Numbered from the stretch's first letter, positions 8,214 through 16,794 are shown. The stretch: 64,000 nt of DNA from Kiritimatiellota bacterium B12222 (GCA_029719485.1 CP120722.1:1550001-1614000); one strand, 5' to 3'. Notes: generated from the sequence alone by a model not told the origin. A program made the numbers and translations.

Positions 8214-9229
8214 GGGGCGAGGTTGAGTTCTTCAGCCACTTGTTGGGTGAATTGCATATATTTTAGGCCTTCGGCAAAGGGGGTGTGGCTGATGGTTTCT
8301 TTACCCCGAATGGCGGAGATGAATTCTTCTTCCACCCGCCAATCACCTTGTTCAGCTTGGGGAACACTTAATTCTTTGGGGGCAGCATGGGGTTGCAGGA
8401 GCGTCAGTTTTTCGTCGACAATATTGAGGCGCAGGGTGCCTAAGCTGCCATAGAGTATAAAATCGTTAGGCGTGGGGCAGGCACCGGTGAGTTGGGAACA
8501 GCGGATGTGATAGCTGGCGCCATTTTCCAAGTCGCCAAAGACGTCTAGATGATCTGGAATATGAAGGGGGTGGTTGGTGCCACGATGGTCTTTGCGGTGG
8601 GAGATTTGAATCCGTCCGTGCGCTTTGACGCTGGCGGCATGTCCGACCCAACGGGCCATGGCTTCGTAATAGATTCCCAGACCCATGGTGTTCAGTCCGC
8701 TTAGCGTAATATCATCCCGCCAATTCATTTCCCGATCCGGATCTAGGAAAGTGCCACAATTGGCATAAACATCGACAGCGAGCACATCGCCAATGAGACC
8801 TTCTGAGAGTTGGCGCTGGATAAAGGCGTCCCAATGCAAGGTGAAGGGGCTCGGCACGATTTGGGCGATGAGTTCAGGGTTTGCTTTTGAGACGGCAAGC
8901 ATTTCTGTGGCTTCGTGGGCATTCATGGCCATCCGAGCTTCGCATAGTACATGTTTGCCTGCCTGAAGCGCGGCTATGCTGATGGGCGCATGCAGATAGG
9001 GCCATGTGCCAATCATGATTGCATCCACATGGGGGTCATGTACCACATCCTGCCAGGTACTGGCAATGCGGGGTATGTTGAATTCTGTTGCGACCTGCTG
9101 ACTGCTGGCCTCGGTGCGGTTGCAGACCACATCGATGCTAACATGGGGGAGGGCTTGTAGTCCGGGAATGTGGCGTAAACGGGTGTTGCCACCTGCCCCG
9201 ATAATACCGACTTTTATATCGGAGTTCAT
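8192..9229 (-). CDS. Gfo/Idh/MocA-family oxidoreductase with a degenerate EKP motif
   Basis: This 345-aa protein starts with a Rossmann fold (VGIIGAGGNTR, residues 7-17) and has the two-domain layout of the family, whose members use NAD(P) to oxidise or reduce sugars and related compounds. The family motif EKP, whose lysine takes part in catalysis, is replaced by EAR (HVLCEARMA, about residue 95). The paralogue at 36722-37831 keeps EKP. The altered motif makes a changed or lost redox activity possible. The stop is encoded within the palindromic repeat. It follows the DUF4404-like gene with 1 nt between. Confidence 0.8.
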   Translation of the reverse strand: MNSDIKVGIIGAGGNTRLRHIPGLQALPHVSIDVVCNRTEASSQQVATEFNIPRIASTWQDVVHDPHVDAIMIGTWPYLHAPISIAALQAGKHVLCEARMAMNAHEATEMLAVSKANPELIAQIVPSPFTLHWDAFIQRQLSEGLIGDVLAVDVYANCGTFLDPDREMNWRDDITLSGLNTMGLGIYYEAMARWVGHAASVKAHGRIQISHRKDHRGTNHPLHIPDHLDVFGDLENGASYHIRCSQLTGACPTPNDFILYGSLGTLRLNIVDEKLTLLQPHAAPKELSVPQAEQGDWRVEEEFISAIRGKETISHTPFAEGLKYMQFTQQVAEELNLAPSEVRKP

Positions 9230-9230
9230 A

Positions 9231-9557
9231 TTAAATCCCGAGGTTACTCAATTGTTGGCAGATATTGTTAACCACTGCGGTGAGTTTGGGGTAACTCACT
9301 TCAAAATCGCGGGTAGATTTTTGCAGGCCGTCGAGTGCGGCATCCAGCAAATCTTGATCCGGTTCTTTTCGAAGGGCTTCGCGGGTGCTGTTTTCAGTAA
9401 ATCCTGCGATACTTTCCGCTTGGTCGTCATCATCCAAGGCGTCGATTTCCTTGCGTAAATCTTTCACCAAGCCTTGCAGGGCTTGACGGTTTTCGCCACT
9501 TAAATTTTTGGCGTTATGGAGGCGTTTTTCGAGTTTGTGTAAAATGTCTTCGATCAT
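9231..9557 (-). CDS. Small DUF4404-like protein
   Basis: A 108-aa, acidic, mostly helical protein. The N-terminal half (DILHKLEKRLHNAKNLSG and following) resembles the heptad-rich LxxLxxxL pattern of DUF4404, a small uncharacterised family. I chose the ATG at 9557, preceded by AAAAGGA about 10 nt upstream. A longer open frame upstream overlaps the epimerase gene and looks like a shadow. It lies between an epimerase and an oxidoreductase in a leftward operon. No function can be given. Confidence 0.6.
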   Translation of the reverse strand: MIEDILHKLEKRLHNAKNLSGENRQALQGLVKDLRKEIDALDDDDQAESIAGFTENSTREALRKEPDQDLLDAALDGLQKSTRDFEVSYPKLTAVVNNICQQLSNLGI

Positions 9558-9642
9558 GACGAGTGTATCCTTTTGGGGGTTTTGCACAGTGTACAAATCT
9601 GCAGGGGCTGTCGCAAACTTTCCTGTAATAAAAAGTGTGAGG

Positions 9643-10251
9643 TTACGGTTGGGGGGCAGGGCGACTTCTGCAGGGATGCTTTTCGATTTCGGTGTGGATG
9701 CGCTCGATAAGTTTTTGATCGTTCCAATAATTCTCGAGCAACCAATTCGGAACTTTTTCGAAATCAATTTGTTCATCAGGAACCCATCCGATGCGAATGG
9801 CGGTAGCTTCTATGCCTTCTAAATGGCTATACATTTCAGCCATGGTTTCCATGACCCGTTTAGAATGTCCGTAGGTATTGATGCGCAAGTGGGGGGCTTT
9901 GGGGGCAGCCCAATCAGAAGAGGCCAGGATCAGATGGGGAACCTCGGCGGCAACGCAAGCGCTGACGAGGTTCGCGGCATGGATGACGGATTCGAAATGG
10001 ATGTGGGCGGGGCTATCAGGTTCTGCGGTGCTGGCAAGATGGATCACGACGTCGGCGCTGTTGAGAAAAGGTGTGAGCGGGGAGGGTGCTGTCGATAAGT
10101 CAGCCAAATCAAAAACGAGATCGGCTTCTGACTTTTTGTCGACCGTAAGGGCGTGGGGCCATGCGTGTTTGAGTTTCTTGCCAATGGTACCGCAAGCTCC
10201 GAGGATGAGGATATTTGGCGTTGGGTTTGAGGGGGTGGGTGGAGGGGTCAT
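9643..10251 (-). CDS. NAD-dependent epimerase/dehydratase (extended SDR) family protein
   Basis: The 202-aa protein begins with an unusually Pro/Thr-rich segment, then NILILGACGTIGKKL (GxxGxxG nucleotide-binding motif, residues 14-28). DVVIHLAS follows at about 70, and the active-site pair Y-x-x-x-K in NTYGHSKRVME is at about 130. At about 200 residues it is shorter than typical sugar epimerases (300 or more), so the substrate-binding half is reduced. It heads the leftward operon with the DUF4404-like protein, oxidoreductase and DUF2298 protein. The substrate is unknown; a nucleotide sugar or uronate is a guess. Confidence 0.72.
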   Translation of the reverse strand: MTPPPTPSNPTPNILILGACGTIGKKLKHAWPHALTVDKKSEADLVFDLADLSTAPSPLTPFLNSADVVIHLASTAEPDSPAHIHFESVIHAANLVSACVAAEVPHLILASSDWAAPKAPHLRINTYGHSKRVMETMAEMYSHLEGIEATAIRIGWVPDEQIDFEKVPNWLLENYWNDQKLIERIHTEIEKHPCRSRPAPQP

Positions 10252-10353
10252 GCGGGGATGATCAGAAATATGGCGGTGAAGATCAACCTGATTTGAGGTT
10301 CTTTTTGCTTAAACGGGTTGAGTGGGGGTGCATGCGACGAGGTGATGAGGCGT

Positions 10354-10387
10354 AAAAAAAGACGGCCTTCCCTGAGGAAGACCGTCT
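10354..10387 (-). terminator. Rho-independent terminator of pnp
   Basis: Read on the minus strand, GACGG-T-CTTCC pairs across a TCAG loop with GGAAG-G-CCGTC (stem 10361-10386) and is followed by a run of seven T. It lies about 20 nt after the pnp stop. Confidence 0.85.
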
Positions 10388-10408
10388 TTAGAATCAACAA
10401 GTCGAAGA

Positions 10409-12538
10409 TTAGTCTTCGTTGCTGGTGGACTCGTCATTTTCTTCCGCTTCAGCTTGAGCAGCTTTGAGGGAGAGAGAGACGCGACCATTGTCACTGACGT
10501 CCAAACATTTCACCGTGATCACGTCGCCAACATTGACGATGTCTTCGGTTTGGTTGACGCGGTAATCAGCGAGTTGACTGATGTGAACCAGGCCTTCGAG
10601 TCCGGGCAAGATTTCAACGAAAGCACCAAACTCTTTTGTTCCGGTAACTTTACCGGTGTAGAGTTTGCCGATTTCGGCTTCGCCGGTACTGGCTTCGATG
10701 TCATTGATGGCGGCTTTAAGGGCCTCTCCATCAGGACTGAAGATGGTAACGGTTCCGTCGTCATCAATGTCGATTTTAACACCGAAGTCGTCCTGAATGC
10801 GGCGGATATTTTTTCCACCGGGGCCGATGAGGGCGCCGATTTTTTCAGGATCAATTTTGATGCTTTCCAGACGTGGGGCATAGTCACTGAGTTCTTCGCG
10901 GGGAGCGTCGATTACGGTGTCCATATAATCCAAGATTTGCATACGTCCGGCATTGGCCAGTTCGAAAGCGCCTTCGACTTGATCCCAGGTCAGACCAGGA
11001 ATCTTCAAATCAACCTGGAAGGAGGTGATACCTTTCCGTGTTCCGCAGACTTTAAAGTCCATGTCGCCGCAATGATCTTCGGTTCCGAGGATATCCAATA
11101 CCAACTGACTTTTGGTTTCGTTGGTGAAGAGACCTACGGAGATACCGGCTACGGGTGCTTTAATGGGAACACCTGCATCCATCAAGGAGAGGGTGCCGAC
11201 ACAAGCGGAAGCCATGGAGCTGGATCCGTTGGATCCCATGATTTCAGAAACCACGCGGATGCTGTAGGGGTAGTCTTCAGGAATGATATTTTTCAGGGCG
11301 CGTTCGGCCAAGTTACCATGTCCGATTTCGCGACGACTGGTCATGCCTAAACGTCCAGCTTCGCCTACGCAATAAGGAGGGAAGTTGTAATGAAGGATGA
11401 ATTTCTTTTCGCGAATGCCGCCGGTAATCCCGTCGAGAGACTGTGCGTCACTGCTGGTGCCGAGGGTAACGACAGACAGGGCTTGGGTTTCACCACGAGA
11501 GAACATGCCACTACCGTGTGCACGGGGAAGGAAGCCGATTTCGGCATCGAGGGGACGCAATTCGTTCCACGCGCGTCCGTCGATCCGTTTGTTGTGTTCG
11601 AGAACGTTGTTACGAACCACTTCAATTTCGAGGGCATCGAAAAGGTGGAAGTATTCGTCTTCGGTCATTTCCGGGAACTTTTCAGTCATGAGCACTTGGA
11701 GTTCCTCGCGGATCTCGTGTACTTTGTCCTGACGTTCCAGTTTGGCTGCAATACTGAGGGCGTCGGAGAGTTCCGCACCTTTGAAGGCTACAGCAGCTTC
11801 CATAAGTGTTGCGTCTACGGGTACCGTTTCGATTACTTTTTCGGGCAGACCCAATGCTTTGCGCAATTCGAGTTGAGCGTCGATAATGGGAACAATAGCG
11901 GCATGGGCTGCTTTAAGGGCTTTCACCATATCGGCATCAGAGATTTCTTTGGCTTCGCCTTCCATCATCAACATTTTCTCACGAGTACCGGCGAACACGA
12001 GTTCGAGGTCGCTCTCGAGCATTTGCTCTTGCGTGGGTTCGAGGATGATTTCACCGTTGATCATTCCTACACGGACGGCACCGATGGGACCCTGGAAAGG
12101 GATTTCGGAAATGGTCAGTGCAGTAGAGGCAGCGTTAATGGCGATAGAATCTGTTTCTTGTTTGCCGTCGGTGCTCATCAACATCATGTTGATTTGAACA
12201 TCATTGTGGTAGCCTTCTGGGAAGAGAGGACGGATAGGACGGTCAGTCACGCGCATGGTGAGTACTTCTTTTTCTGAGGGCTTGGCCTCACGTTTGAAGT
12301 ATCCGCCTGGGAAACGACCGGCAGCATAAAATTTTTCACGGTATTCAACCTGCAAGGGGAAGAAATCGATTCCTTCACGAGGTTTTTTGGATCCGGTTAC
12401 CGCGCAGAAGAGAACAGTCTCTCCGATACGAGCGGTGATCGCACCTGCAGCTTGAAGGGCGAGGACGCCGGTTTCGAGGTGTAGGGATTTTTCGCCAACC
12501 TTAACTTCGGTGGCCGTAGCATTTTTCAACATTTTCAT
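10409..12538 (-). CDS. pnp: Polyribonucleotide nucleotidyltransferase (PNPase)
   Basis: The 709-aa protein has the full PNPase layout: two RNase PH domains with an all-helical linker, a KH domain (KIGALIGPGGKNIRRI, about residue 560) and a C-terminal S1 domain (TGKVTGTKEFGAFVEI, about 630). It degrades RNA from the 3' end with phosphate and is part of the degradosome in many bacteria. Motifs FPPYCVGEAG, GRREIGHGNLAERAL-like and MGSNGSSSMASACVG are family hallmarks. It ends in a short acidic tail. It follows rpsO, the classical bacterial order, and has its own terminator. Confidence 0.97.
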   Translation of the reverse strand: MKMLKNATATEVKVGEKSLHLETGVLALQAAGAITARIGETVLFCAVTGSKKPREGIDFFPLQVEYREKFYAAGRFPGGYFKREAKPSEKEVLTMRVTDRPIRPLFPEGYHNDVQINMMLMSTDGKQETDSIAINAASTALTISEIPFQGPIGAVRVGMINGEIILEPTQEQMLESDLELVFAGTREKMLMMEGEAKEISDADMVKALKAAHAAIVPIIDAQLELRKALGLPEKVIETVPVDATLMEAAVAFKGAELSDALSIAAKLERQDKVHEIREELQVLMTEKFPEMTEDEYFHLFDALEIEVVRNNVLEHNKRIDGRAWNELRPLDAEIGFLPRAHGSGMFSRGETQALSVVTLGTSSDAQSLDGITGGIREKKFILHYNFPPYCVGEAGRLGMTSRREIGHGNLAERALKNIIPEDYPYSIRVVSEIMGSNGSSSMASACVGTLSLMDAGVPIKAPVAGISVGLFTNETKSQLVLDILGTEDHCGDMDFKVCGTRKGITSFQVDLKIPGLTWDQVEGAFELANAGRMQILDYMDTVIDAPREELSDYAPRLESIKIDPEKIGALIGPGGKNIRRIQDDFGVKIDIDDDGTVTIFSPDGEALKAAINDIEASTGEAEIGKLYTGKVTGTKEFGAFVEILPGLEGLVHISQLADYRVNQTEDIVNVGDVITVKCLDVSDNGRVSLSLKAAQAEAEENDESTSNED

Positions 12539-12620
12539 AAGTACTTCTTTTGTGTCTTCTTGCGTTCTTCTCTGATTGCTTCGCTTCTTTGTCTTCTTTA
12601 AATACCCCCGGGAAGAATGG

Positions 12621-12669
12621 GTTCTGAAGGGTGTTCAGAACGGCAACGGGGACGGGTCCAGAATGGACC
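12621..12669 (-). promoter_or_regulatory. Two hairpins in the pnp leader
   Basis: Between the rpsO terminator and pnp there are two perfect stems: GTTCTGAA/TTCAGAAC with a 5-nt loop (12621-12641) and GGTCCA/TGGACC with a GAA loop (12655-12669). Neither is followed by a T-run on either strand, so they are not terminators. In Escherichia coli a leader stem-loop is the site of PNPase autocontrol; a similar role here is an inference. Confidence 0.45.
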
Positions 12670-12680
12670 GCGATACTATG

Positions 12681-12705
12681 AAAAAACCCACCGAAGGGTG
12701 GGTTT
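12681..12705 (-). terminator. Rho-independent terminator after rpsO
   Basis: On the minus strand AAACCCACC pairs with GGTGGGTTT across a CTTC loop and runs into a T-tract. It starts 15 nt after the rpsO stop and separates rpsO from pnp, so read-through or a separate promoter must feed pnp. Confidence 0.85.
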
Positions 12706-12719
12706 GATCAAAGGGGGAA

Positions 12720-12983
12720 TTAGCGACGTAAGCCCAGCTTTTGAATAATGCCCTGATAACGGGCTACGTCACGGTCATGTAAATAATCGAGCAAGCGACG
12801 ACGACGGCTGACCATGTTTTGAAGGCCACGGCGTGTGCTGTTGTCTTTATGGTGTAATTTCAAGTGCTCGGTAAGTTCTTTAATACGAGCGGTCAAGATG
12901 GCAACTTGAACCTCAACGGAACCGGTATCGGCTTCGTGGGTTGCAAATTCATTTTTAATTTCGGCTTTGGTTGCAGTATCCAT
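12720..12983 (-). CDS. rpsO: 30S ribosomal protein S15
   Basis: The 87-aa protein has the S15 pattern: [37 protein letters not shown] and the terminal [18 protein letters not shown]15 binds the central domain of 16S rRNA early in 30S assembly. The ATG at 12983 gives the usual S15 length (87-89 aa). The longer open frame upstream reaches into the promoter and is rejected. A strong promoter and a terminator bracket the gene. Confidence 0.97.
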   Translation of the reverse strand: MDTATKAEIKNEFATHEADTGSVEVQVAILTARIKELTEHLKLHHKDNSTRRGLQNMVSRRRRLLDYLHDRDVARYQGIIQKLGLRR

Positions 12984-13050
12984 AATATGTTTCTTGCTAA
13001 AAGTTGGCGCGCTGTGCGCTGAATAGATGGGGTTTTTAAATAAGTGGCAC

Positions 13051-13079
13051 ACTATAAGTGGGCTTATGGGATTTGGCAA
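13051..13079 (-). promoter_or_regulatory. Sigma-70-type promoter of rpsO
   Basis: On the minus strand TTGCCA (-35, 13074-13079) and TATAGT (-10, 13051-13056) are separated by exactly 17 nt. Each matches the consensus at five of six positions. The predicted start of transcription is near 13044, about 60 nt before the rpsO ATG. Confidence 0.7.
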
Positions 13080-13098
13080 TCTAAAGTTCACTCAAAAT

Positions 13099-14613
13099 TC
13101 AGCCTTTTTTTAGGCGGTGGGTTTGAATGCTTTCAGATGCTTGTTCGGGTTGAACGCCCCAAATCCTATTTTTCATCCCTACAAGAGGTGGTTGTAGGCG
13201 TTGCCAATCGACAACGGGGGACCATACCGTTTGATAATGGGGGTGGGGTCCTAGTAAGTAAAGCATGAAAATGGCGTGGAGTACGATGGCTGGGCTGCGG
13301 AGGGGGATGTCGAATTGGCAATCCAGGGCTAAGATAAACAGTCCCCAAGCGCATGCGATACGGAGAGGGTTTGCCCATAAGCTACTTTCTATATGGGGTT
13401 TTCTGAATAAATTTCGCAGATGTCGGGAGATCATGGGGATGAAAATGCTGCTGAGCAAGGTCATGCCGATCAAGCCGAATTCTGCGAGAAATTGCATGAA
13501 ATCGTTATGAACATTGGCTTTGCCTACGTTGAGTCGTCCCCATTCGTTTTCGGGCAAGTATTCGTAAACAAAGTAGCGATAGCCCCAGCCGCCCACACCA
13601 TATATGGGATAGTCCTTCCACATTTTCCATGCGGTTTCGATCTGAAAAAAGCGCCCATCGATTTCGCGATAGATATTCAAATTTACGGTGGCGTTTTTCA
13701 ATTCGCGAATAATTGCAGGTGGGGCGAACAGGATGAATCCGGTCCCGAGGGTGGCAATGAGTCCTAAAAGGGTGAGGATTCCGTATACGCGTTGCACGGG
13801 GTGGATGCGAGGCCAAGCAATAATGGAGATGCTCAGGGTGGTGAAACCCAGCACCAACCAAGCCCCCAAAATTCCAGCTCTACTGGTGCTGAAGTTTGCG
13901 GCGAGGAAAAAGAACAGGGTCCAAATGGCTGAGAAGTATAGGCTTGGCGTGTCTCGTTCTGAGCTCTCGGAGAGGGTTTCTCTGAAGAAGAGGCCTAGTG
14001 CGATGGCGAACAGGAGGGTGAAAAAGATGGCTGCATGATTGGGGTAGCCAAAGCTTCCATATACGTCTTTCCCAAATTTTTGGAAATTGTACATGTATTC
14101 CCAACCCATGGCCTGATGCATAAAGGAGAGCAGAGCGTTCAAGAATCCATTGAGGCAGACCCACCAGATAAGAATTTGGGGATTGAGGGAGCTCCAACTG
14201 TAACGAAGAATAAGGAAGAGGGTAAGTGCGGGGGCAAACCAATTGAGCATTTCCTTTGATTCCGGCGGGGTGACCGACCAGGGCCATTTGGGAAAAGGAG
14301 GAGGACTGTAGCTATATTTATTCAACTCAAAATCGAATATTTGAATGCGTCCACTGTTGAGGTGTTGGATGAGTAAATAGCTGAGGAACCCTGCAGAGAG
14401 GAGAAACAGAGGGTCGCGGATGATTCGTTTACATTTCTGAAAAACTTCAGGGCCATTTTTATTAAATGAGGTGATGAAGTAACAGCACCAGGCCCATAGA
14501 CAGAGCCACGGAAAAGAGCTTTGCCAAGGGGTATAGGTGCCGCCTGCGGCCCACACGGGAACGGTGATGAGGGGGATGAGTCCCCAGTAGATGAAAGGAG
14601 TTTTAGCGAACAT
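13099..14613 (-). CDS. O-antigen ligase / polymerase-like membrane protein (Wzy_C family)
   Basis: The 504-aa protein has about ten membrane helices and a large periplasmic loop, the layout of WaaL/Wzy enzymes that join or polymerise lipid-linked glycans at the outer face of the inner membrane. The segment YGSFGYPNHAAIFFTLLF near residue 195 matches the family's conserved helix start. I place the start at 14613, because a longer frame would run through the terminator of the preceding gene at 14634-14663. No clear Shine-Dalgarno site precedes it. Ligase and polymerase cannot be told apart by sequence alone. Confidence 0.78.
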   Translation of the reverse strand: MFAKTPFIYWGLIPLITVPVWAAGGTYTPWQSSFPWLCLWAWCCYFITSFNKNGPEVFQKCKRIIRDPLFLLSAGFLSYLLIQHLNSGRIQIFDFELNKYSYSPPPFPKWPWSVTPPESKEMLNWFAPALTLFLILRYSWSSLNPQILIWWVCLNGFLNALLSFMHQAMGWEYMYNFQKFGKDVYGSFGYPNHAAIFFTLLFAIALGLFFRETLSESSERDTPSLYFSAIWTLFFFLAANFSTSRAGILGAWLVLGFTTLSISIIAWPRIHPVQRVYGILTLLGLIATLGTGFILFAPPAIIRELKNATVNLNIYREIDGRFFQIETAWKMWKDYPIYGVGGWGYRYFVYEYLPENEWGRLNVGKANVHNDFMQFLAEFGLIGMTLLSSIFIPMISRHLRNLFRKPHIESSLWANPLRIACAWGLFILALDCQFDIPLRSPAIVLHAIFMLYLLGPHPHYQTVWSPVVDWQRLQPPLVGMKNRIWGVQPEQASESIQTHRLKKG

Positions 14614-14633
14614 TCTGCCGAAAAAATGGGTAC

Positions 14634-14663
14634 AAAAAAATCCGGAACGTTCCCGTTCCGGAT
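14634..14663 (-). terminator. Rho-independent terminator after the Pro-rich protein gene
   Basis: On the minus strand a 10-bp stem ATCCGGAACG/CGTTCCGGAT with a 4-nt loop (14640-14663) is followed by seven T. It ends the unit that contains the secreted Pro-rich protein and excludes an upstream start for the O-antigen-ligase-like gene. Confidence 0.85.
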
Positions 14664-14681
14664 GCTTGGGCATGAGAAACT

Positions 14682-15341
14682 TTATCCCTGACCGTTATAG
14701 GGTGCTGGAATGGGAGGTGCTGGTGGCACAGGTCCTGGCGCAGGTGCTGGTCCGGGTCCCGGCGCAGGTGCTGGTCCGGGTCCCGGCGCGGGCATGGGGG
14801 GGGGGATTGAGTCAATCGGGGAGGGGGGGATTGACTGCACATTTGAGAGCGTGGATGTCAGCAAACGGTAAATGGGATCTGTCAGGGGGATGTTGGGGGT
14901 ATGGATGGCCACCAGGAGATCATTATTCTCTCCGGCAAGAGCATTCAATAAACTGACGAACTCGGAGGAGCCTCCGCGTCCGGTTGCTAATCCCGCAAAT
15001 ACAATGGGTAAAAGTTCTGCAGAGCTTTCGGCGACCAATTGTTTTGCATAGACATCGGCTTGTTCGCTGTTGAGTAAGCTGGCTACCCGACCGCTATAAA
15101 AAGCAATGAGGTAGTTTTTCTGTGCGTCACCAATTTTAGTGGCTTGGATGCTGGAGAAAATTCGTTGGACCAATGTAGCGGCTTCTTTTCCGTCGGCATC
15201 TCCCAAAATCTGGGTGATGAGTTTAGGATTGGCCAACATTTTGTTGAGCTGCGAGTCCGTGGGGGGAGTGTATGCTTGAGCAGACTGCCACAGTGCGACG
15301 GTGGAAATGATTCCTGTCAGTAAGAGCTTGTTGATTTTCAT
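14682..15341 (-). CDS. Secreted protein with Pro/Gly/Ala-rich C-terminal tail
   Basis: The 219-aa protein has a signal peptide (MKINKLLLTGIISTVALWQSAQA, cleavage after A23), a helical domain of about 145 residues and a tail of about 40 residues made almost only of Pro, Gly and Ala (PAPGPGPAPA repeats). I do not recognise the globular domain. The tail is encoded by an exact 24-nt tandem repeat. It follows the beta-barrel gene by 33 nt and probably shares its transcript, so it may be a periplasmic or surface partner of the barrel. The Pro-rich tail could span the wall or bind a surface. Confidence 0.7.
   Translation of the reverse strand: MKINKLLLTGIISTVALWQSAQAYTPPTDSQLNKMLANPKLITQILGDADGKEAATLVQRIFSSIQATKIGDAQKNYLIAFYSGRVASLLNSEQADVYAKQLVAESSAELLPIVFAGLATGRGGSSEFVSLLNALAGENNDLLVAIHTPNIPLTDPIYRLLTSTLSNVQSIPPSPIDSIPPPMPAPGPGPAPAPGPGPAPAPGPVPPAPPIPAPYNGQG
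14741..14788. repeat. 24-nt tandem repeat, two exact copies plus partial flanks
   Basis: The unit starting CAGGTGCTGGTCCGGG is present twice without a mismatch at 14741-14764 and 14765-14788, with partial copies on both sides. It encodes the PAPGPG units of the secreted protein and keeps the reading frame (8 codons per unit). Copy number may vary between strains. Confidence 0.85.
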
Positions 15342-15374
15342 GTTGGTTTCCTAGGTTTAAAAGAGGATGGGCGT

Positions 15375-16631
15375 TTAGTAACGCAGAGAGGCTCCGAGAC
15401 CCACGATGGTTTCGTCGTAACTATCACCGGGGATTTTACTTTGTCCATCTTCGTAACTGGCATTTGCAAATAGGTTGAGCCAGGGACGGACGGTTTGGTA
15501 GTTGAAGACGTACTGAATGCGTGTGGTTTCTTTTAGTTCATCGTACTCCACTCCTTCTGATAAAATGGGGGAGAGGTAGTCATCTTGACGCCAAGAGAGC
15601 AATAAGGTCTGGTTGATTCTACGGGAGGTTTGATGGCGGTATAACAGTGCAGCTACGTTTTCAAGACGTGAGCTGGAGCCGTCATAGGAGACCGAATCAT
15701 ATCCGTTGTGGGCGCTCAACCGTAGGGTTGATTTGGCGGTAGCGGTATAATAGGCTGAAAGTGTGTATTTTACGTTGGAGTTTTCTAATTCTTCTGACTC
15801 AAGCGGTGTCCGGGTGTAGGTTTCGTAACCTATACCGACATCGAAACGAAGTTTATCGGTTGCGGTGTAACGAACGCCACCGAGAATAAAGGGTTTTTCG
15901 GCGGGGTCTTCAAAACCTTGATCATCATCAATGCCATAGCCTAAGCGGAGGTAAGGTTGGGTTTTGTCACTCAAGCGGTAGTTTAGCTCGATGATGTATT
16001 CATAACTGGCGCGGTCGTAATAGCCCTGCTCCAGATAGTTTGTGTCATAATATCCAAAAATAAATGAACTGCCTAAGTTATTGATCAGATTCTGATCCAA
16101 GACCACGTCCGCTGTGGTGATATCACGTTCGACCCGGTCTGAGGCGTTTTCAATAAAGCCTGCCGTGTTGGTGCCGAGGTCTAGATCTTCACTGCCTGCA
16201 CGGTCTACCGCATGTTGGTATTGTGCATTAAGCGCGAGAGTGGTGCTCTGGTTGGGGCGGGTCCATAGGTATCCCCCCCCCACTCCGTAATTTTCCCCAT
16301 CTAAATCTTTGTAGGTCTGATAAAAATCCTGACTGTACCACCCCACCAAGTTCAAGCGGTGGTTCGCGGTTGCCCGGGACAAGCTTAAGGATGCGGAGTA
16401 ATTATAATAGGTATCGGACTCTGGTTGGTCCAAAGGTTCATCATCAATACCCAGAGAACGTCCCCGAAGATTTACATTGCTGTTATAGTTATATGAAACA
16501 TCTAATTTCGGAACCAAAAGGGTTTGCTCTCCTAAGCGAATTCCACTTCCTGGTTGGGCAAAAGCCGCTCCGCTCAAGGTCATGAGGCAAGTGCAAAGGA
16601 GGGAGGTGCGTAAAGGGGTGCTCTTTTTCAT
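15375..16631 (-). CDS. Outer-membrane beta-barrel protein (BBP2-like porin)
   Basis: The 418-aa protein begins with a signal peptide ending AAFA25|Q. The rest alternates polar and hydrophobic residues in strand-length blocks with many Tyr/Asn/Asp turns and ends in an aromatic residue and Y (VGLGASLRY), the sign of an outer-membrane barrel. The start VPKLDVSYNYNSNVNLRG fits the putative beta-barrel porin 2 family, which is common in exopolysaccharide/exosortase loci. I chose the ATG at 16631 because it begins the signal peptide. Its promoter holds a palindrome in the spacer. An exporter role for glycan is plausible but unproven. Confidence 0.75.
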   Translation of the reverse strand: MKKSTPLRTSLLCTCLMTLSGAAFAQPGSGIRLGEQTLLVPKLDVSYNYNSNVNLRGRSLGIDDEPLDQPESDTYYNYSASLSLSRATANHRLNLVGWYSQDFYQTYKDLDGENYGVGGGYLWTRPNQSTTLALNAQYQHAVDRAGSEDLDLGTNTAGFIENASDRVERDITTADVVLDQNLINNLGSSFIFGYYDTNYLEQGYYDRASYEYIIELNYRLSDKTQPYLRLGYGIDDDQGFEDPAEKPFILGGVRYTATDKLRFDVGIGYETYTRTPLESEELENSNVKYTLSAYYTATAKSTLRLSAHNGYDSVSYDGSSSRLENVAALLYRHQTSRRINQTLLLSWRQDDYLSPILSEGVEYDELKETTRIQYVFNYQTVRPWLNLFANASYEDGQSKIPGDSYDETIVGLGASLRY

Positions 16632-16672
16632 AAGAAGTGTGGGGAGTTGAAATACGTATACTATATAAGGCA

Positions 16673-16701
16673 ACTATGAAGGTTGACATGTCGACTGACA
16701 A
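16673..16701 (-). promoter_or_regulatory. Candidate promoter with operator-like palindrome for the barrel gene
   Basis: On the minus strand TTGTCA (16696-16701) and CATAGT (16673-16678) are 17 nt apart. The spacer contains GTCGACATGTCAAC (16682-16695), a palindrome with one mismatched pair. This is a classical place for a repressor site. Both the boxes and the palindrome are by-eye calls. Confidence 0.45.
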
Positions 16702-16794
16702 GACATTGTTTGTGAAAAGTGCCTTAAATATAGAAGATACGTCTTTAACTGAAGAGTGGGGCTCTCGCCGATGTTCAGAATGGCCTTGTTGTAG

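Noticed and set aside
10454-12277. Two long open frames on the plus strand (10454-11350 and 11390-12277)
   Set aside because: They lie opposite pnp, whose product is unmistakable over the whole stretch. Their translations are rich in Phe, His and Asp and look like reverse readings of a biased gene.
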